Assembly: GCA_947445495.1 (NCBI GenBank)
Contig: CANFEI010000108.1
Span: 1-5,342, forward strand
Direction of reading: 5' to 3'
Length of the DNA stretch: 5,342 bases
Source of the DNA: Alcaligenaceae bacterium
GTDB lineage: Bacteria; Pseudomonadota; Gammaproteobacteria; Burkholderiales; Burkholderiaceae
Below the pieces are notes generated by a model. The model was not told the origin of the DNA. It made no database searches and worked only from the letters and a program-made list of their open reading frames with translations. A program made the translations under genes and the position numbers. Every line of letters begins with the position of its first letter. The first letter of the stretch is position 1. Shown here one piece after another: positions 1-5,342 of the stretch.

Positions 1-107
1 CGGTCAAGCTGATCAACCCCATTGCGATGGAAGAGGGCTTGCGCTTTGCCATTCGCGAAGGTGGTCGTACAGTCGGCGCCGGTGTGGTTGCCAAAATCAT
101 TGCGTAA
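1..107 (+). CDS. tuf: Elongation factor Tu, C-terminal end (partial)
   Basis: The last 34 codons of EF-Tu are visible, with the reading phase beginning at base 3 and a TAA stop at 105-107. EF-Tu is the GTPase that brings aminoacyl-tRNA to the ribosomal A site. The visible part is the end of beta-barrel domain 3, ending in [20 protein letters not shown] followed by IIA. The motif with [10 protein letters not shown] is nearly invariant in bacterial EF-Tu. The GTP-binding domain lies outside the window. rpsJ starts 24 nt after the stop and no hairpin terminator lies between, so tuf and rpsJ are probably cotranscribed, as expected for the str-S10 arrangement of proteobacteria. Whether this is the tufA or tufB copy cannot be decided here. 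Confidence 0.97.
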
Positions 108-131
108 TTCGCATCTAACAGAGGAATTACC

Positions 132-446
132 ATGGCCACCAAGCAAAAAATCCGCATCCGCCTGAAGGCGTTTGATTACAAGTTGATCGACCAGTCCGCA
201 GCCGAGATCGTAGACACTGCCAAGCGCACCGGCGCCATCGTTCGGGGCCCTGTGCCGCTGCCGACGCGCATGAAGCGTTTTGACATCCTGCGCTCGCCGC
301 ACGTCAATAAATCCAGCCGTGACCAGTTCGAGATTCGCACCCACCAGCGCCTGATGGACATCGTCGACCCGACCGACAAGACGGTTGACGCACTGATGAA
401 GCTGGACCTGCCAGCCGGTGTGGACGTCGAGATTAAATTGCAATAA
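132..446 (+). CDS. rpsJ: 30S ribosomal protein S10 (NusE)
   Basis: This is a 104-residue S10, matching the family length (E. coli has 103). S10 belongs to the 30S head and, as NusE, also binds NusB/NusG in rRNA antitermination. Visible family signatures are the N-terminal strand [20 protein letters not shown] (7-26), AKRTGA (30-35), GPVPLPTR (39-46), and the long loop [17 protein letters not shown] (55-71). In other bacteria, changes near the His-Val of that loop give tetracycline or tigecycline resistance; here H57 and V58 are wild type. The end [13 protein letters not shown] is typical of betaproteobacteria. The ATG is preceded by GAGGAA at 121-126, a good ribosome binding site. Unlike in E. 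coli, the gene is separated from rplC by 218 nt with its own hairpin and promoter-like signals, so S10/NusE may be expressed more with tuf than with the rest of the cluster. Confidence 0.98.
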   Translation: MATKQKIRIRLKAFDYKLIDQSAAEIVDTAKRTGAIVRGPVPLPTRMKRFDILRSPHVNKSSRDQFEIRTHQRLMDIVDPTDKTVDALMKLDLPAGVDVEIKLQ

Positions 447-457
447 AGCGTGCGTGA

Positions 458-480
458 CGCGGGTGCACTGCGCGCCCGCG
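458..480 (+). terminator. GC-rich hairpin after rpsJ, terminator-like or mRNA-end stabiliser
   Basis: A 9-bp stem forms between 458-466 (CGCGGGTGC) and 472-480 (GCGCCCGCG) around a 5-nt loop (ACTGC). All pairs are Watson-Crick except one G-U (464/474). It starts 11 nt after the rpsJ stop, where an operon-end hairpin would be expected. It lacks an immediate U-tract; the nearest run is TTTT at 496-499, 15 nt downstream. It is therefore not a classical intrinsic terminator. It could be a partial attenuator, a Rho-assisted stop, or a 3'-end protecting hairpin left after processing between rpsJ and rplC. The stem is seen directly; the function is inferred. Confidence 0.45.
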
Positions 481-496
481 CCACATTCCCCGGCGT

Positions 497-510
497 TTTC
501 TGGCCAGAAA
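497..510. promoter_or_regulatory. Perfect 14-bp palindrome upstream of the candidate rplC promoter
   Basis: TTTCTGG at 497-503 is followed directly by its exact reverse complement CCAGAAA at 504-510. It lies in non-coding DNA about 25 bp upstream of the TATACT at 535-540, so its centre would be near -43 if transcription starts near 547. That is where an activator dimer contacting RNA polymerase would sit, and the candidate promoter has no good -35. I do not recognise the site as belonging to a known regulator. As RNA it could fold only into a 5-bp stem with a GGCC loop. Confidence 0.35.
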
Positions 511-534
511 TGCCTATAAGCTGAGACTTCAGGT

Positions 535-540
535 TATACT
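535..540 (+). promoter_or_regulatory. Candidate sigma-70 -10 box for the rplC operon
   Basis: TATACT matches the TATAAT consensus at five of six positions and lies in the rpsJ-rplC gap. No good TTGACA-like -35 is found at 16-19 bp spacing; the best is ATGCCT at 510-515, with three of six matches and a long 19-bp spacer. There is also no TG extension of the -10. Transcription would start at about 546-548 and give a leader of roughly 118 nt before rplC. A promoter here would let the rplC-rpsQ genes be expressed independently of tuf-rpsJ. This rests on one hexamer plus its context, so it is tentative. Confidence 0.4.
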
Positions 541-546
541 CGTCGG

Positions 547-590
547 CTGTCCCGATATCTGACAGGCAAAAAGCCTGCTGAACGGGACGG
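547..590 (+). promoter_or_regulatory. Two-tier hairpin in the rplC leader RNA, possible autoregulatory element
   Basis: The outer stem pairs CTGTCCCG (547-554) with CGGGACGG (583-590): 8 bp including one U-G at 548/589. The inner stem pairs CAGGC (563-567) with GCCTG (573-577) around a five-A loop (568-572). The stems are joined by an asymmetric internal loop, ATATCTGA (555-562) against CTGAA (578-582). Its 5' edge nearly coincides with the transcription start predicted from the -10 at 535-540. No U-tract follows, so it is not an intrinsic terminator. Ribosomal protein operons are often repressed by a product binding such a leader, as L4 does in E. coli. L3 or L4 are plausible ligands here, but that is inference only. 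Confidence 0.5.
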
Positions 591-620
591 ATTTATCAAC
601 AGTCTTTCACATCACAACGT

Positions 621-644
621 TGCCGCCAATTGAAGTGGCAGCGG
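621..644 (+). promoter_or_regulatory. Mutually exclusive small hairpins just before the rplC ribosome binding site
   Basis: TGCC (621-624) can pair with GGCA (637-640), and CCGC (623-626) can pair with GCGG (641-644). GCCA (625-628) can also pair with TGGC (636-639). These pairings overlap and exclude one another. The region ends 10 nt before the GGAG at 655-658. Each stem is only 4 bp, so this is weak evidence for a structural switch affecting rplC translation. Confidence 0.22.
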
Positions 645-654
645 TGGAAGTTAC

Positions 655-658
655 GGAG
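655..658 (+). promoter_or_regulatory. Ribosome binding site that fixes the rplC start
   Basis: GGAG lies 6 nt before the ATG at 665. It supports that ATG over an in-frame TTG at 620, which has no comparable site upstream and would add 15 residues not expected in L3. Confidence 0.8.
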
Positions 659-664
659 AAAACA

Positions 665-1345
665 ATGAGTCTTAGCAATCATTTAGGGTTGCTGGGTCGC
701 AAGGTGGGCATGATGCGCCTATTCACCGACGAGGGGGATGCAATCCCTGTCACGGTGGTGGACGTGTCAAACAACCGTGTGACGCAGGTGAAAACCCAAG
801 CCCATGATGGCTACGTTGCCTTGCAGGTAACGTTCGGTTCGCGCAAAGCATCGCGCGTGACCAAGCCGGTTGCAGGCCACCTCGCTAAAGCGGGTGTAGA
901 GGCCGGCGAAATCATCCAAGAATTCCGAACTACCGCCGATGTCGCTGCCCAGTACCAGGCAGGATCGGTGATTGCTGTGAACGGTCTTTTCACTGTTGGC
1001 CAAAAGGTCGACGTGCAAGGCACCAGTATCGGCAAGGGCTTCGCGGGCACCATCAAGCGCCACAACATGAAGTCGCAGCGCGCTTCGCACGGCAATAGCC
1101 GTTCGCACAACGTTCCCGGCTCTATCGGTATGGCGCAAGACCCGGGACGCGTGTTCCCCGGTAAACGCATGACCGGTCACATGGGCGACGAGACCGTAAC
1201 CACCCAGAATCTGGACGTGATCCGTGTGGATGAAGCCCGTCAATTGCTCATGATTAAAGGTGCTATCCCTGGTTCTGCCGGTGGATTTGTGACCGTGCGC
1301 CCGGCTGTCAAGGCCCAAGGTGCAGCCAAGAAAGGGGCGAACTGA
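665..1345 (+). CDS. rplC: 50S ribosomal protein L3
   Basis: This is a 226-residue L3, slightly longer than E. coli L3 (209) because of a longer N-terminus, a small insertion and a C-terminal [10 protein letters not shown] tail. L3 binds 23S rRNA early in 50S assembly and sends a loop towards the peptidyl transferase centre. Recognisable blocks are [13 protein letters not shown] (8-20), [16 protein letters not shown] (29-44), [17 protein letters not shown] (65-81), [16 protein letters not shown] (119-134), [15 protein letters not shown] (141-155) and the C-terminal [19 protein letters not shown]. Gln158 in GMAQDPG aligns with E. coli Gln150, the residue methylated by PrmB. The ATG at 665 is chosen over an in-frame TTG at 620 because of its ribosome binding site and the usual MSLSN start. 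Its TGA overlaps the rplD ATG by one base. Confidence 0.97.
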   Translation: MSLSNHLGLLGRKVGMMRLFTDEGDAIPVTVVDVSNNRVTQVKTQAHDGYVALQVTFGSRKASRVTKPVAGHLAKAGVEAGEIIQEFRTTADVAAQYQAGSVIAVNGLFTVGQKVDVQGTSIGKGFAGTIKRHNMKSQRASHGNSRSHNVPGSIGMAQDPGRVFPGKRMTGHMGDETVTTQNLDVIRVDEARQLLMIKGAIPGSAGGFVTVRPAVKAQGAAKKGAN

Positions 1346-1965
1346 TGCAGCTCGAACTCCTCAACGAACAAGGTCAGCCTACCGCTAAGTACGACGCGCC
1401 CGAAACCGTTTTCGGCCGTGCCTACAACGAAGACCTGGTGCACCAGGTAGTCGTCGCGTTCCAGGCTAATGCGCGTCAAGGCACCCGTGCCCAAAAAGAC
1501 CGCCAGCAGGTTAAGCACTCGACCAAGAAGCCATTCAAGCAAAAGGGAACCGGTCGCGCACGCGCCGGTATGACGTCCTCGCCTCTGTGGCGTGGAGGCG
1601 GTCGCATATTCCCAAATATGCCTGACGAGAACTTCAGCCACAAAATCAACAAAAAGATGTACCGCGCCGGTATGGCTGCGATCCTCTCGCAGCTGGCCCG
1701 CGAAGGCCGTCTTGCGGTGGTGGATTCGCTGACGGTGGATTCGCCCAAAACCAAACCGCTGGCAGCGCGCTTCAAAGCGATGAATCTGCAATCGGTGCTG
1801 GTGATTGCCGATCAGGTCGATGAGAACTTGTACCTGGCATCGCGCAATCTAGTCAACATACTAGTGGTGGAGCCCCGTTACGCTGATCCGGTGTCGCTGG
1901 TGCATTACCGCAAGGTGTTGGTGACCAGGGCCGCCATGGATCAACTCAAGGAGATGTTCGCATGA
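1345..1965 (+). CDS. rplD: 50S ribosomal protein L4
   Basis: This is a 206-residue L4 (E. coli 201). L4 has a globular domain on the 50S surface and a long basic loop reaching the exit tunnel. The loop is seen as [20 protein letters not shown] (43-62) followed by [18 protein letters not shown] (65-82); Lys67 aligns with E. coli Lys63, a site of macrolide resistance changes, and is wild type. Other family blocks are [11 protein letters not shown] (100-110) and [11 protein letters not shown] (159-169). The ATG overlaps the rplC stop as TGATG, with AAAGGGG 7 nt upstream, so translation is probably coupled to rplC. In E. coli, L4 also represses the S10 operon in transcription and translation through a leader upstream of rpsJ; no such leader fits between tuf and rpsJ here. 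Confidence 0.97.
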   Translation: MQLELLNEQGQPTAKYDAPETVFGRAYNEDLVHQVVVAFQANARQGTRAQKDRQQVKHSTKKPFKQKGTGRARAGMTSSPLWRGGGRIFPNMPDENFSHKINKKMYRAGMAAILSQLAREGRLAVVDSLTVDSPKTKPLAARFKAMNLQSVLVIADQVDENLYLASRNLVNILVVEPRYADPVSLVHYRKVLVTRAAMDQLKEMFA

Positions 1966-2288
1966 GCCACGGTTCACATCCCACCAAATTTGATGAAGGC
2001 CGCTTGATGCAGGTTTTGATCGCGCCCATCGTGTCTGAAAAAGCCACCATGGTTGCCGAGAAGAACAACGTCGCCACCTTCAAAGTGCTGCAAGACTCGA
2101 CCAAATATGAAATCAAGGCCGCTGTGGAATTGATGTTCAAAGTCGAAGTCCAAGGCGTTACCGTAGTGAACACCAAGGGCAAGTCCAAGCGTTTTGGCAA
2201 ATCCATGGGCCGCCGTGACAACGTGCGCAAGGCCTATGTCATGCTCAAACCTGGGCAAGAACTCAACCTGGGCGGGGAGGCTGCGTAA
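1962..2288 (+). CDS. rplW: 50S ribosomal protein L23
   Basis: This is a 108-residue L23 (E. coli 100). L23 sits at the mouth of the exit tunnel and is the docking site for trigger factor and the signal recognition particle. The APIVSEKA motif (21-28) contains Glu26, aligned with E. coli Glu18, the key trigger factor contact. Further family features are [15 protein letters not shown] (49-63), [20 protein letters not shown] (72-91) and [12 protein letters not shown]. The start at 1962 overlaps the rplD stop as ATGA and has AAGGAG 8 nt upstream. An internal Met at 2007 is less likely, because E. coli L23 also has residues upstream of that point. The first eight or so residues (MSHGSHPT) extend past the E. 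coli N-terminus. Confidence 0.96.
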   Translation: MSHGSHPTKFDEGRLMQVLIAPIVSEKATMVAEKNNVATFKVLQDSTKYEIKAAVELMFKVEVQGVTVVNTKGKSKRFGKSMGRRDNVRKAYVMLKPGQELNLGGEAA

Positions 2289-2290
2289 TC

Positions 2291-3115
<825 letters not shown>

Positions 3116-3126
3116 GGGGTAGGTAA

Positions 3127-3405
3127 ATGACTCGTTCACTCAAAAAAGGTCCCTTCGTGGACCACCACCTGGTCGCCAAGACGGAAAAAGCCGTGGCTAC
3201 CAAGGACAAAAAGCCCATCAAGACCTGGTCGCGCCGCTCCATGATCCTGCCCGATTTCATCGGCCTGACCATCGCTGTGCACAACGGCAAGCAGCACGTA
3301 CCCGTGTATATCACTGACCAAATGGTTGGCCACAAGTTGGGCGAGTTCGCACTCACCCGTACTTTCAAGGGCCACCCTGCGGACAAAAAAGTCCAGAAGA
3401 AATAA
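3127..3405 (+). CDS. rpsS: 30S ribosomal protein S19
   Basis: This is a 92-residue S19, the family's usual length. S19 lies in the 30S head, pairs with S13 and contributes to bridges with the 50S and to tRNA positioning. It opens with [18 protein letters not shown] and carries [20 protein letters not shown] (31-50), [20 protein letters not shown] (53-72) and [11 protein letters not shown] (73-83), all hallmark S19 segments, followed by a lysine-rich tail. It begins 11 nt after rplB; a GGGGT at 3116-3120 serves as a weak ribosome binding site. It ends 9 nt before rplV, consistent with a single transcript. Confidence 0.98.
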   Translation: MTRSLKKGPFVDHHLVAKTEKAVATKDKKPIKTWSRRSMILPDFIGLTIAVHNGKQHVPVYITDQMVGHKLGEFALTRTFKGHPADKKVQKK

Positions 3406-3414
3406 GAGGCGACC

Positions 3415-3744
3415 ATGGAAACTCGTGCAACCCTTCGTGGCGTGCGTTTGTCAGTGGACAAAGGCAGATTGGTCGCGGACCTGATTCGTGGCAAAAAAGT
3501 GGATCAGGCGCTCAACATCCTGACCTTTACGCAGAAAAAAGCGGCCGGCATCATTAAAAAAGTGCTGGAGTCCGCTATTGCCAATGCAGAACACAACGAC
3601 GGTGCAGATATCGACGTATTGAAGGTGAAAACCATTTACGTCGAGCAAGGTGCATCGCTGCGTCGCTTTACCGCCCGCGCCAAAGGTCGCGGCAACCAAA
3701 TCCGCAAGCCCACGTGCCATGTGTACGTGACGGTCGGTAACTGA
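3415..3744 (+). CDS. rplV: 50S ribosomal protein L22
   Basis: This is a 109-residue L22 (E. coli 110). L22 binds several 23S rRNA domains and extends a beta-hairpin into the exit tunnel next to L4, where mutations affect macrolides and nascent-chain stalling. Family features are [20 protein letters not shown] (9-28), the helix [20 protein letters not shown] (48-67), and the tunnel hairpin around [20 protein letters not shown] (79-98). No deletion or duplication is seen at the hairpin tip. The N-terminus is the short [13 protein letters not shown] form used by betaproteobacteria. GAGG at 3406-3409 precedes the ATG by 5 nt. Confidence 0.98.
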   Translation: METRATLRGVRLSVDKGRLVADLIRGKKVDQALNILTFTQKKAAGIIKKVLESAIANAEHNDGADIDVLKVKTIYVEQGASLRRFTARAKGRGNQIRKPTCHVYVTVGN

Positions 3745-3760
3745 TAAAGGCCTGGAAAAT

Positions 3761-4660
3761 ATGGGACAAAAAATCCACCCCACCGGTTTTCGCCTGTCGG
3801 TGAGCCGTAATTGGTCCTCGCGCTGGTATGCCAGCGACAAGGATTTTGCCGGCATGTTGGCCGAAGACATCAAGGTACGTGAATACCTCAAGGTCAAGCT
3901 GAAAAATGCCTCGGTCTCGCGTGTTTTGATCGAGCGTCCTGCCAAGAACGCCCGCATCACGATTTACTCCTCACGCCCCGGGGTTGTTATCGGCAAAAAA
4001 GGCGAGGATATTGAGAACCTCAAGCGTGATCTGGGCAAACAGCTCGGCGTGCCAGTGGCTGTCAACATCGAGGAAGTGCGCAAGCCCGAAATCGATGCTA
4101 AGTTGATCGCCGACAGCATCACGCAGCAGCTCGAAAAACGCATCATGTTCCGTCGCGCTATGAAGCGCGCCATGCAAAACGCCATGCGTCTGGGTGCCCT
4201 GGGCATCAAGATTATGTCGGCCGGTCGCTTGAACGGAATCGAGATCGCCCGTACCGAGTGGTACCGCGAAGGCCGCGTTCCACTGCATACCCTGCGTGCG
4301 GACATCGACTATGGCGTTTCCGAAGCCAAGACCACTTACGGCATTATTGGCGTGAAGGTCTGGGTTTACAAAGGCGACACCCTGGGTCGTAATGATGTGC
4401 CTGCTGCCACCGAGCAGCGCACCGAAGAAGAACGCCGCCCGCGTGCGCCGCGCCGTGATGACCGTGGCGGCCCTGGCCGTCCCGGTGCTGACCGGCCCGC
4501 ACCCCGTGGTGCCCGCCGTACCCTAGGCAGTAATGCCGCGCCGTCTGACGGCAGCGACAAGCCTGCTGAAGCCGGTGGCGTAGAAGCCCCTAAACCCGCC
4601 GTTAAGCGCGTACGCACCATCACCGCGCCAGCTCCAACAGCTGACGGCAAAGGAGAATAA
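3761..4660 (+). CDS. rpsC: 30S ribosomal protein S3 with long C-terminal tail
   Basis: This is a 299-residue S3, well over the 233 residues of E. coli S3. S3 lies at the mRNA entry channel in the 30S head and with S4/S5 gives the ribosome helicase activity. The N-terminal part ([13 protein letters not shown]) leads into a type II KH domain with the GKKG signature (78-81). Arg131, Arg132 and Lys135 in [11 protein letters not shown] match the E. coli helicase residues. The C-terminal domain has [19 protein letters not shown] in near-standard form ([20 protein letters not shown], 153-172) and ends near LGR210. Residues 211-299 form a low-complexity tail rich in Ala, Pro, Arg, Gly and Asp, probably disordered, in place of the much shorter E. 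coli tail. Extended S3 tails are usual in betaproteobacteria. The gene starts 16 nt after rplV; AAAGG at 3746-3750 is 10 nt from the ATG. Confidence 0.97.
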   Translation: MGQKIHPTGFRLSVSRNWSSRWYASDKDFAGMLAEDIKVREYLKVKLKNASVSRVLIERPAKNARITIYSSRPGVVIGKKGEDIENLKRDLGKQLGVPVAVNIEEVRKPEIDAKLIADSITQQLEKRIMFRRAMKRAMQNAMRLGALGIKIMSAGRLNGIEIARTEWYREGRVPLHTLRADIDYGVSEAKTTYGIIGVKVWVYKGDTLGRNDVPAATEQRTEEERRPRAPRRDDRGGPGRPGADRPAPRGARRTLGSNAAPSDGSDKPAEAGGVEAPKPAVKRVRTITAPAPTADGKGE

Positions 4661-4662
4661 TC

Positions 4663-5079
4663 ATGTTGCAACCCGCTCGTCGCAAATACCGCAAAGAGCA
4701 AAAAGGCCGTAACACTGGCATCGCTACCCGGGGCAGCTCGGTCGCATTCGGTGATTTTGGTCTGAAGTGCACCGATCGCGGCCGCCTGACGGCCCGCCAG
4801 ATCGAGGCCGCTCGTCGTGCCATTTCGCGTCACGTTAAACGTGGCGGACGTATCTGGATCCGTGTCTTCCCGGACAAGCCGATTTCCCAAAAGCCCGCTG
4901 AAGTTCGTATGGGCAACGGTAAAGGTAACCCCGAGTACTACGTGGCTGAAATCCAGCCCGGCAAGATCGTGTTTGAGATCCTGGGCGTGTCCGAAACCCT
5001 GGCGCGTGAGGCTTTCCGCCTCGCTGGTGCCAAACTGCCATTGCGCACGACGTTTGTCAGCCGCATGATTGGTCAGTAA
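4663..5079 (+). CDS. rplP: 50S ribosomal protein L16
   Basis: This is a 138-residue L16 (E. coli 136). L16 joins late in 50S assembly, organises the A-site tRNA pocket and contacts the peptidyl transferase region. It starts [17 protein letters not shown] and includes [20 protein letters not shown] (30-49), [11 protein letters not shown] (52-62), [20 protein letters not shown] (64-83), [16 protein letters not shown] (86-101) and [20 protein letters not shown]. Arg82 in EVRMGNGKG aligns with E. coli Arg81, which is hydroxylated by the oxygenase RoxA (YcfD). E. coli GKGKG reads GNGKG here. A strong AAGGAG (4650-4655), 7 nt before the ATG, overlaps the end of rpsC, and the genes are 2 nt apart. 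Confidence 0.98.
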   Translation: MLQPARRKYRKEQKGRNTGIATRGSSVAFGDFGLKCTDRGRLTARQIEAARRAISRHVKRGGRIWIRVFPDKPISQKPAEVRMGNGKGNPEYYVAEIQPGKIVFEILGVSETLAREAFRLAGAKLPLRTTFVSRMIGQ

Positions 5080-5081
5080 TC

Positions 5082-5086
5082 AGGAG
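5082..5086 (+). promoter_or_regulatory. Ribosome binding site that decides the rpmC start
   Basis: AGGAG lies only 1 nt before an ATG at 5088 but 7 nt before the in-frame ATG at 5094. Normal spacing therefore favours the second ATG. Confidence 0.8.
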
Positions 5087-5093
5087 CATGACT

Positions 5094-5300
5094 ATGAAAT
5101 CGACTGAACTGCGCAAAAAAGACATTGCTGGCCTAAAAACGGAGATCAAAGAGCTGCAACGTGCTCACTTTGGCCTGCGCATGCAAAAGGCAACGCAACA
5201 AATCACCAACACTGCAACGCTGCGTATTGCGCGCCGCGACATCGCTCGTGCCAAGACCATACTGGTCGAGAAGCAGAGCGCTGACACATCCGCCACCTAA
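5094..5300 (+). CDS. rpmC: 50S ribosomal protein L29
   Basis: This is a 68-residue L29, close to the usual 60-70. L29 is a small two-helix protein beside L23 at the exit tunnel mouth and contributes to the docking area for nascent-chain factors. It starts [10 protein letters not shown], matching the canonical MKATELR start, and carries [16 protein letters not shown] (21-36) and the signature [15 protein letters not shown] (43-57). A two-codon longer form starting at 5088 is possible, but the AGGAG spacing and the MK-TELR family start favour 5094. It lies 14 nt after rplP and 10 nt before rpsQ. The C-terminal QSADTSAT is a little longer than in E. coli. Confidence 0.95.
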   Translation: MKSTELRKKDIAGLKTEIKELQRAHFGLRMQKATQQITNTATLRIARRDIARAKTILVEKQSADTSAT

Positions 5301-5310
5301 GGAGAACGCC

Positions 5311-5342
5311 ATGACGGAAGCTAAACAATCCCTCAAGCGCAC
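5311..5342 (+). CDS. rpsQ: 30S ribosomal protein S17, N-terminal start (partial)
   Basis: Only the first ten codons and two bases of the next are present: MTEAKQSLKR, then AC. This matches the usual betaproteobacterial S17 start with its SLKRT segment, and rpsQ is the expected gene after rpmC in S10-type clusters. S17 is a primary 16S rRNA-binding protein of the 30S body. AAGGAG (5299-5304), overlapping the rpmC stop, lies 6 nt before the ATG. The fold cannot be judged; the call depends on gene order and this short match. Confidence 0.88.
   Translation, partial: MTEAKQSLKR

Noticed and set aside
515..520. TATAAG as an alternative -10 box
   Set aside because: No -35 match lies at suitable spacing, and TATACT at 535-540 is at least as good and better placed relative to the hairpin leader.
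620..664. In-frame TTG start giving L3 fifteen extra residues
   Set aside because: There is no ribosome binding site at normal spacing, the added residues do not look like L3, and the ATG at 665 has GGAG 6 nt upstream.
1559..1674. Repeated CGCGCCGGTATG in rplD
   Set aside because: Both copies encode the peptide RAGM in conserved parts of L4, so the repeat follows from the protein sequence.
1240..1791. Minus-strand open frame of 183 codons across the rplC-rplD junction
   Set aside because: It overlaps two certain genes, has no supporting ribosome binding context noticed and no recognisable domain.
2007..2288. Shorter L23 starting at the internal ATG at 2007
   Set aside because: E. coli L23 extends upstream of this point, and the 1962 start has a strong AAGGAG and an ATGA overlap with rplD.
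4366..4890. Minus-strand open frame of 174 codons across the rpsC tail and rplP
   Set aside because: It spans two real genes, and its Arg/Ser/Gly-rich product is what the GC-rich complement of the S3 tail would give.

Overview
This window is the front part of a bacterial S10-type ribosomal protein cluster, entirely on the + strand. It runs from the 3' end of tuf (EF-Tu) through rpsJ, rplC, rplD, rplW, rplB, rpsS, rplV, rpsC, rplP and rpmC to the first codons of rpsQ. Protein details point to a betaproteobacterium of order Burkholderiales, most likely Comamonadaceae (Rhodoferax/Polaromonas-like). The supporting signs are the EF-Tu C-terminus, the S10 with [22 protein letters not shown], the L3 starting [20 protein letters not shown], and the S3 with a long Ala/Pro/Arg tail. 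The genus is inferred from memory of the families and was not checked by a search.

Layout. Positions 1-107 hold the EF-Tu C-terminus. rpsJ follows after 24 nt with no terminator, so tuf and rpsJ are probably cotranscribed. A 218-nt non-coding gap (447-664) then separates rpsJ from rplC. This gap is the only non-routine part of the window. In order it holds a 9-bp GC-rich hairpin just after rpsJ, a perfect 14-bp palindrome, a good -10 hexamer (TATACT) with no good -35, a two-tier hairpin starting almost exactly where transcription from that -10 would begin, and two competing small hairpins close to the rplC ribosome binding site. From rplC (665) to rpsQ the genes are tightly packed. rplC/rplD overlap by 1 nt, rplD/rplW overlap by 4 nt, and the other gaps are 2-16 nt (using the internal rpmC start), which fits one polycistronic mRNA with translational coupling.

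How the genes work together. L3, L4, L23, L2, L22, L16 and L29 are 50S proteins; S10, S19, S3 and S17 are 30S proteins. L4 and L22 line the exit tunnel, L23 and L29 sit at its mouth, L2, L3 and L16 surround or approach the peptidyl transferase centre, and S3 and S10 belong to the 30S head. In E. coli, L4 represses its own operon through a leader upstream of rpsJ. Here there is no room for such a leader between tuf and rpsJ, so the rpsJ-rplC gap is the natural place to look for a replacement.

All coding genes look intact and conventional, with no frameshift, mobile element, tRNA, CRISPR or sign of transfer. No undescribed protein system was found; the candidate for novelty is the regulatory gap upstream of rplC.
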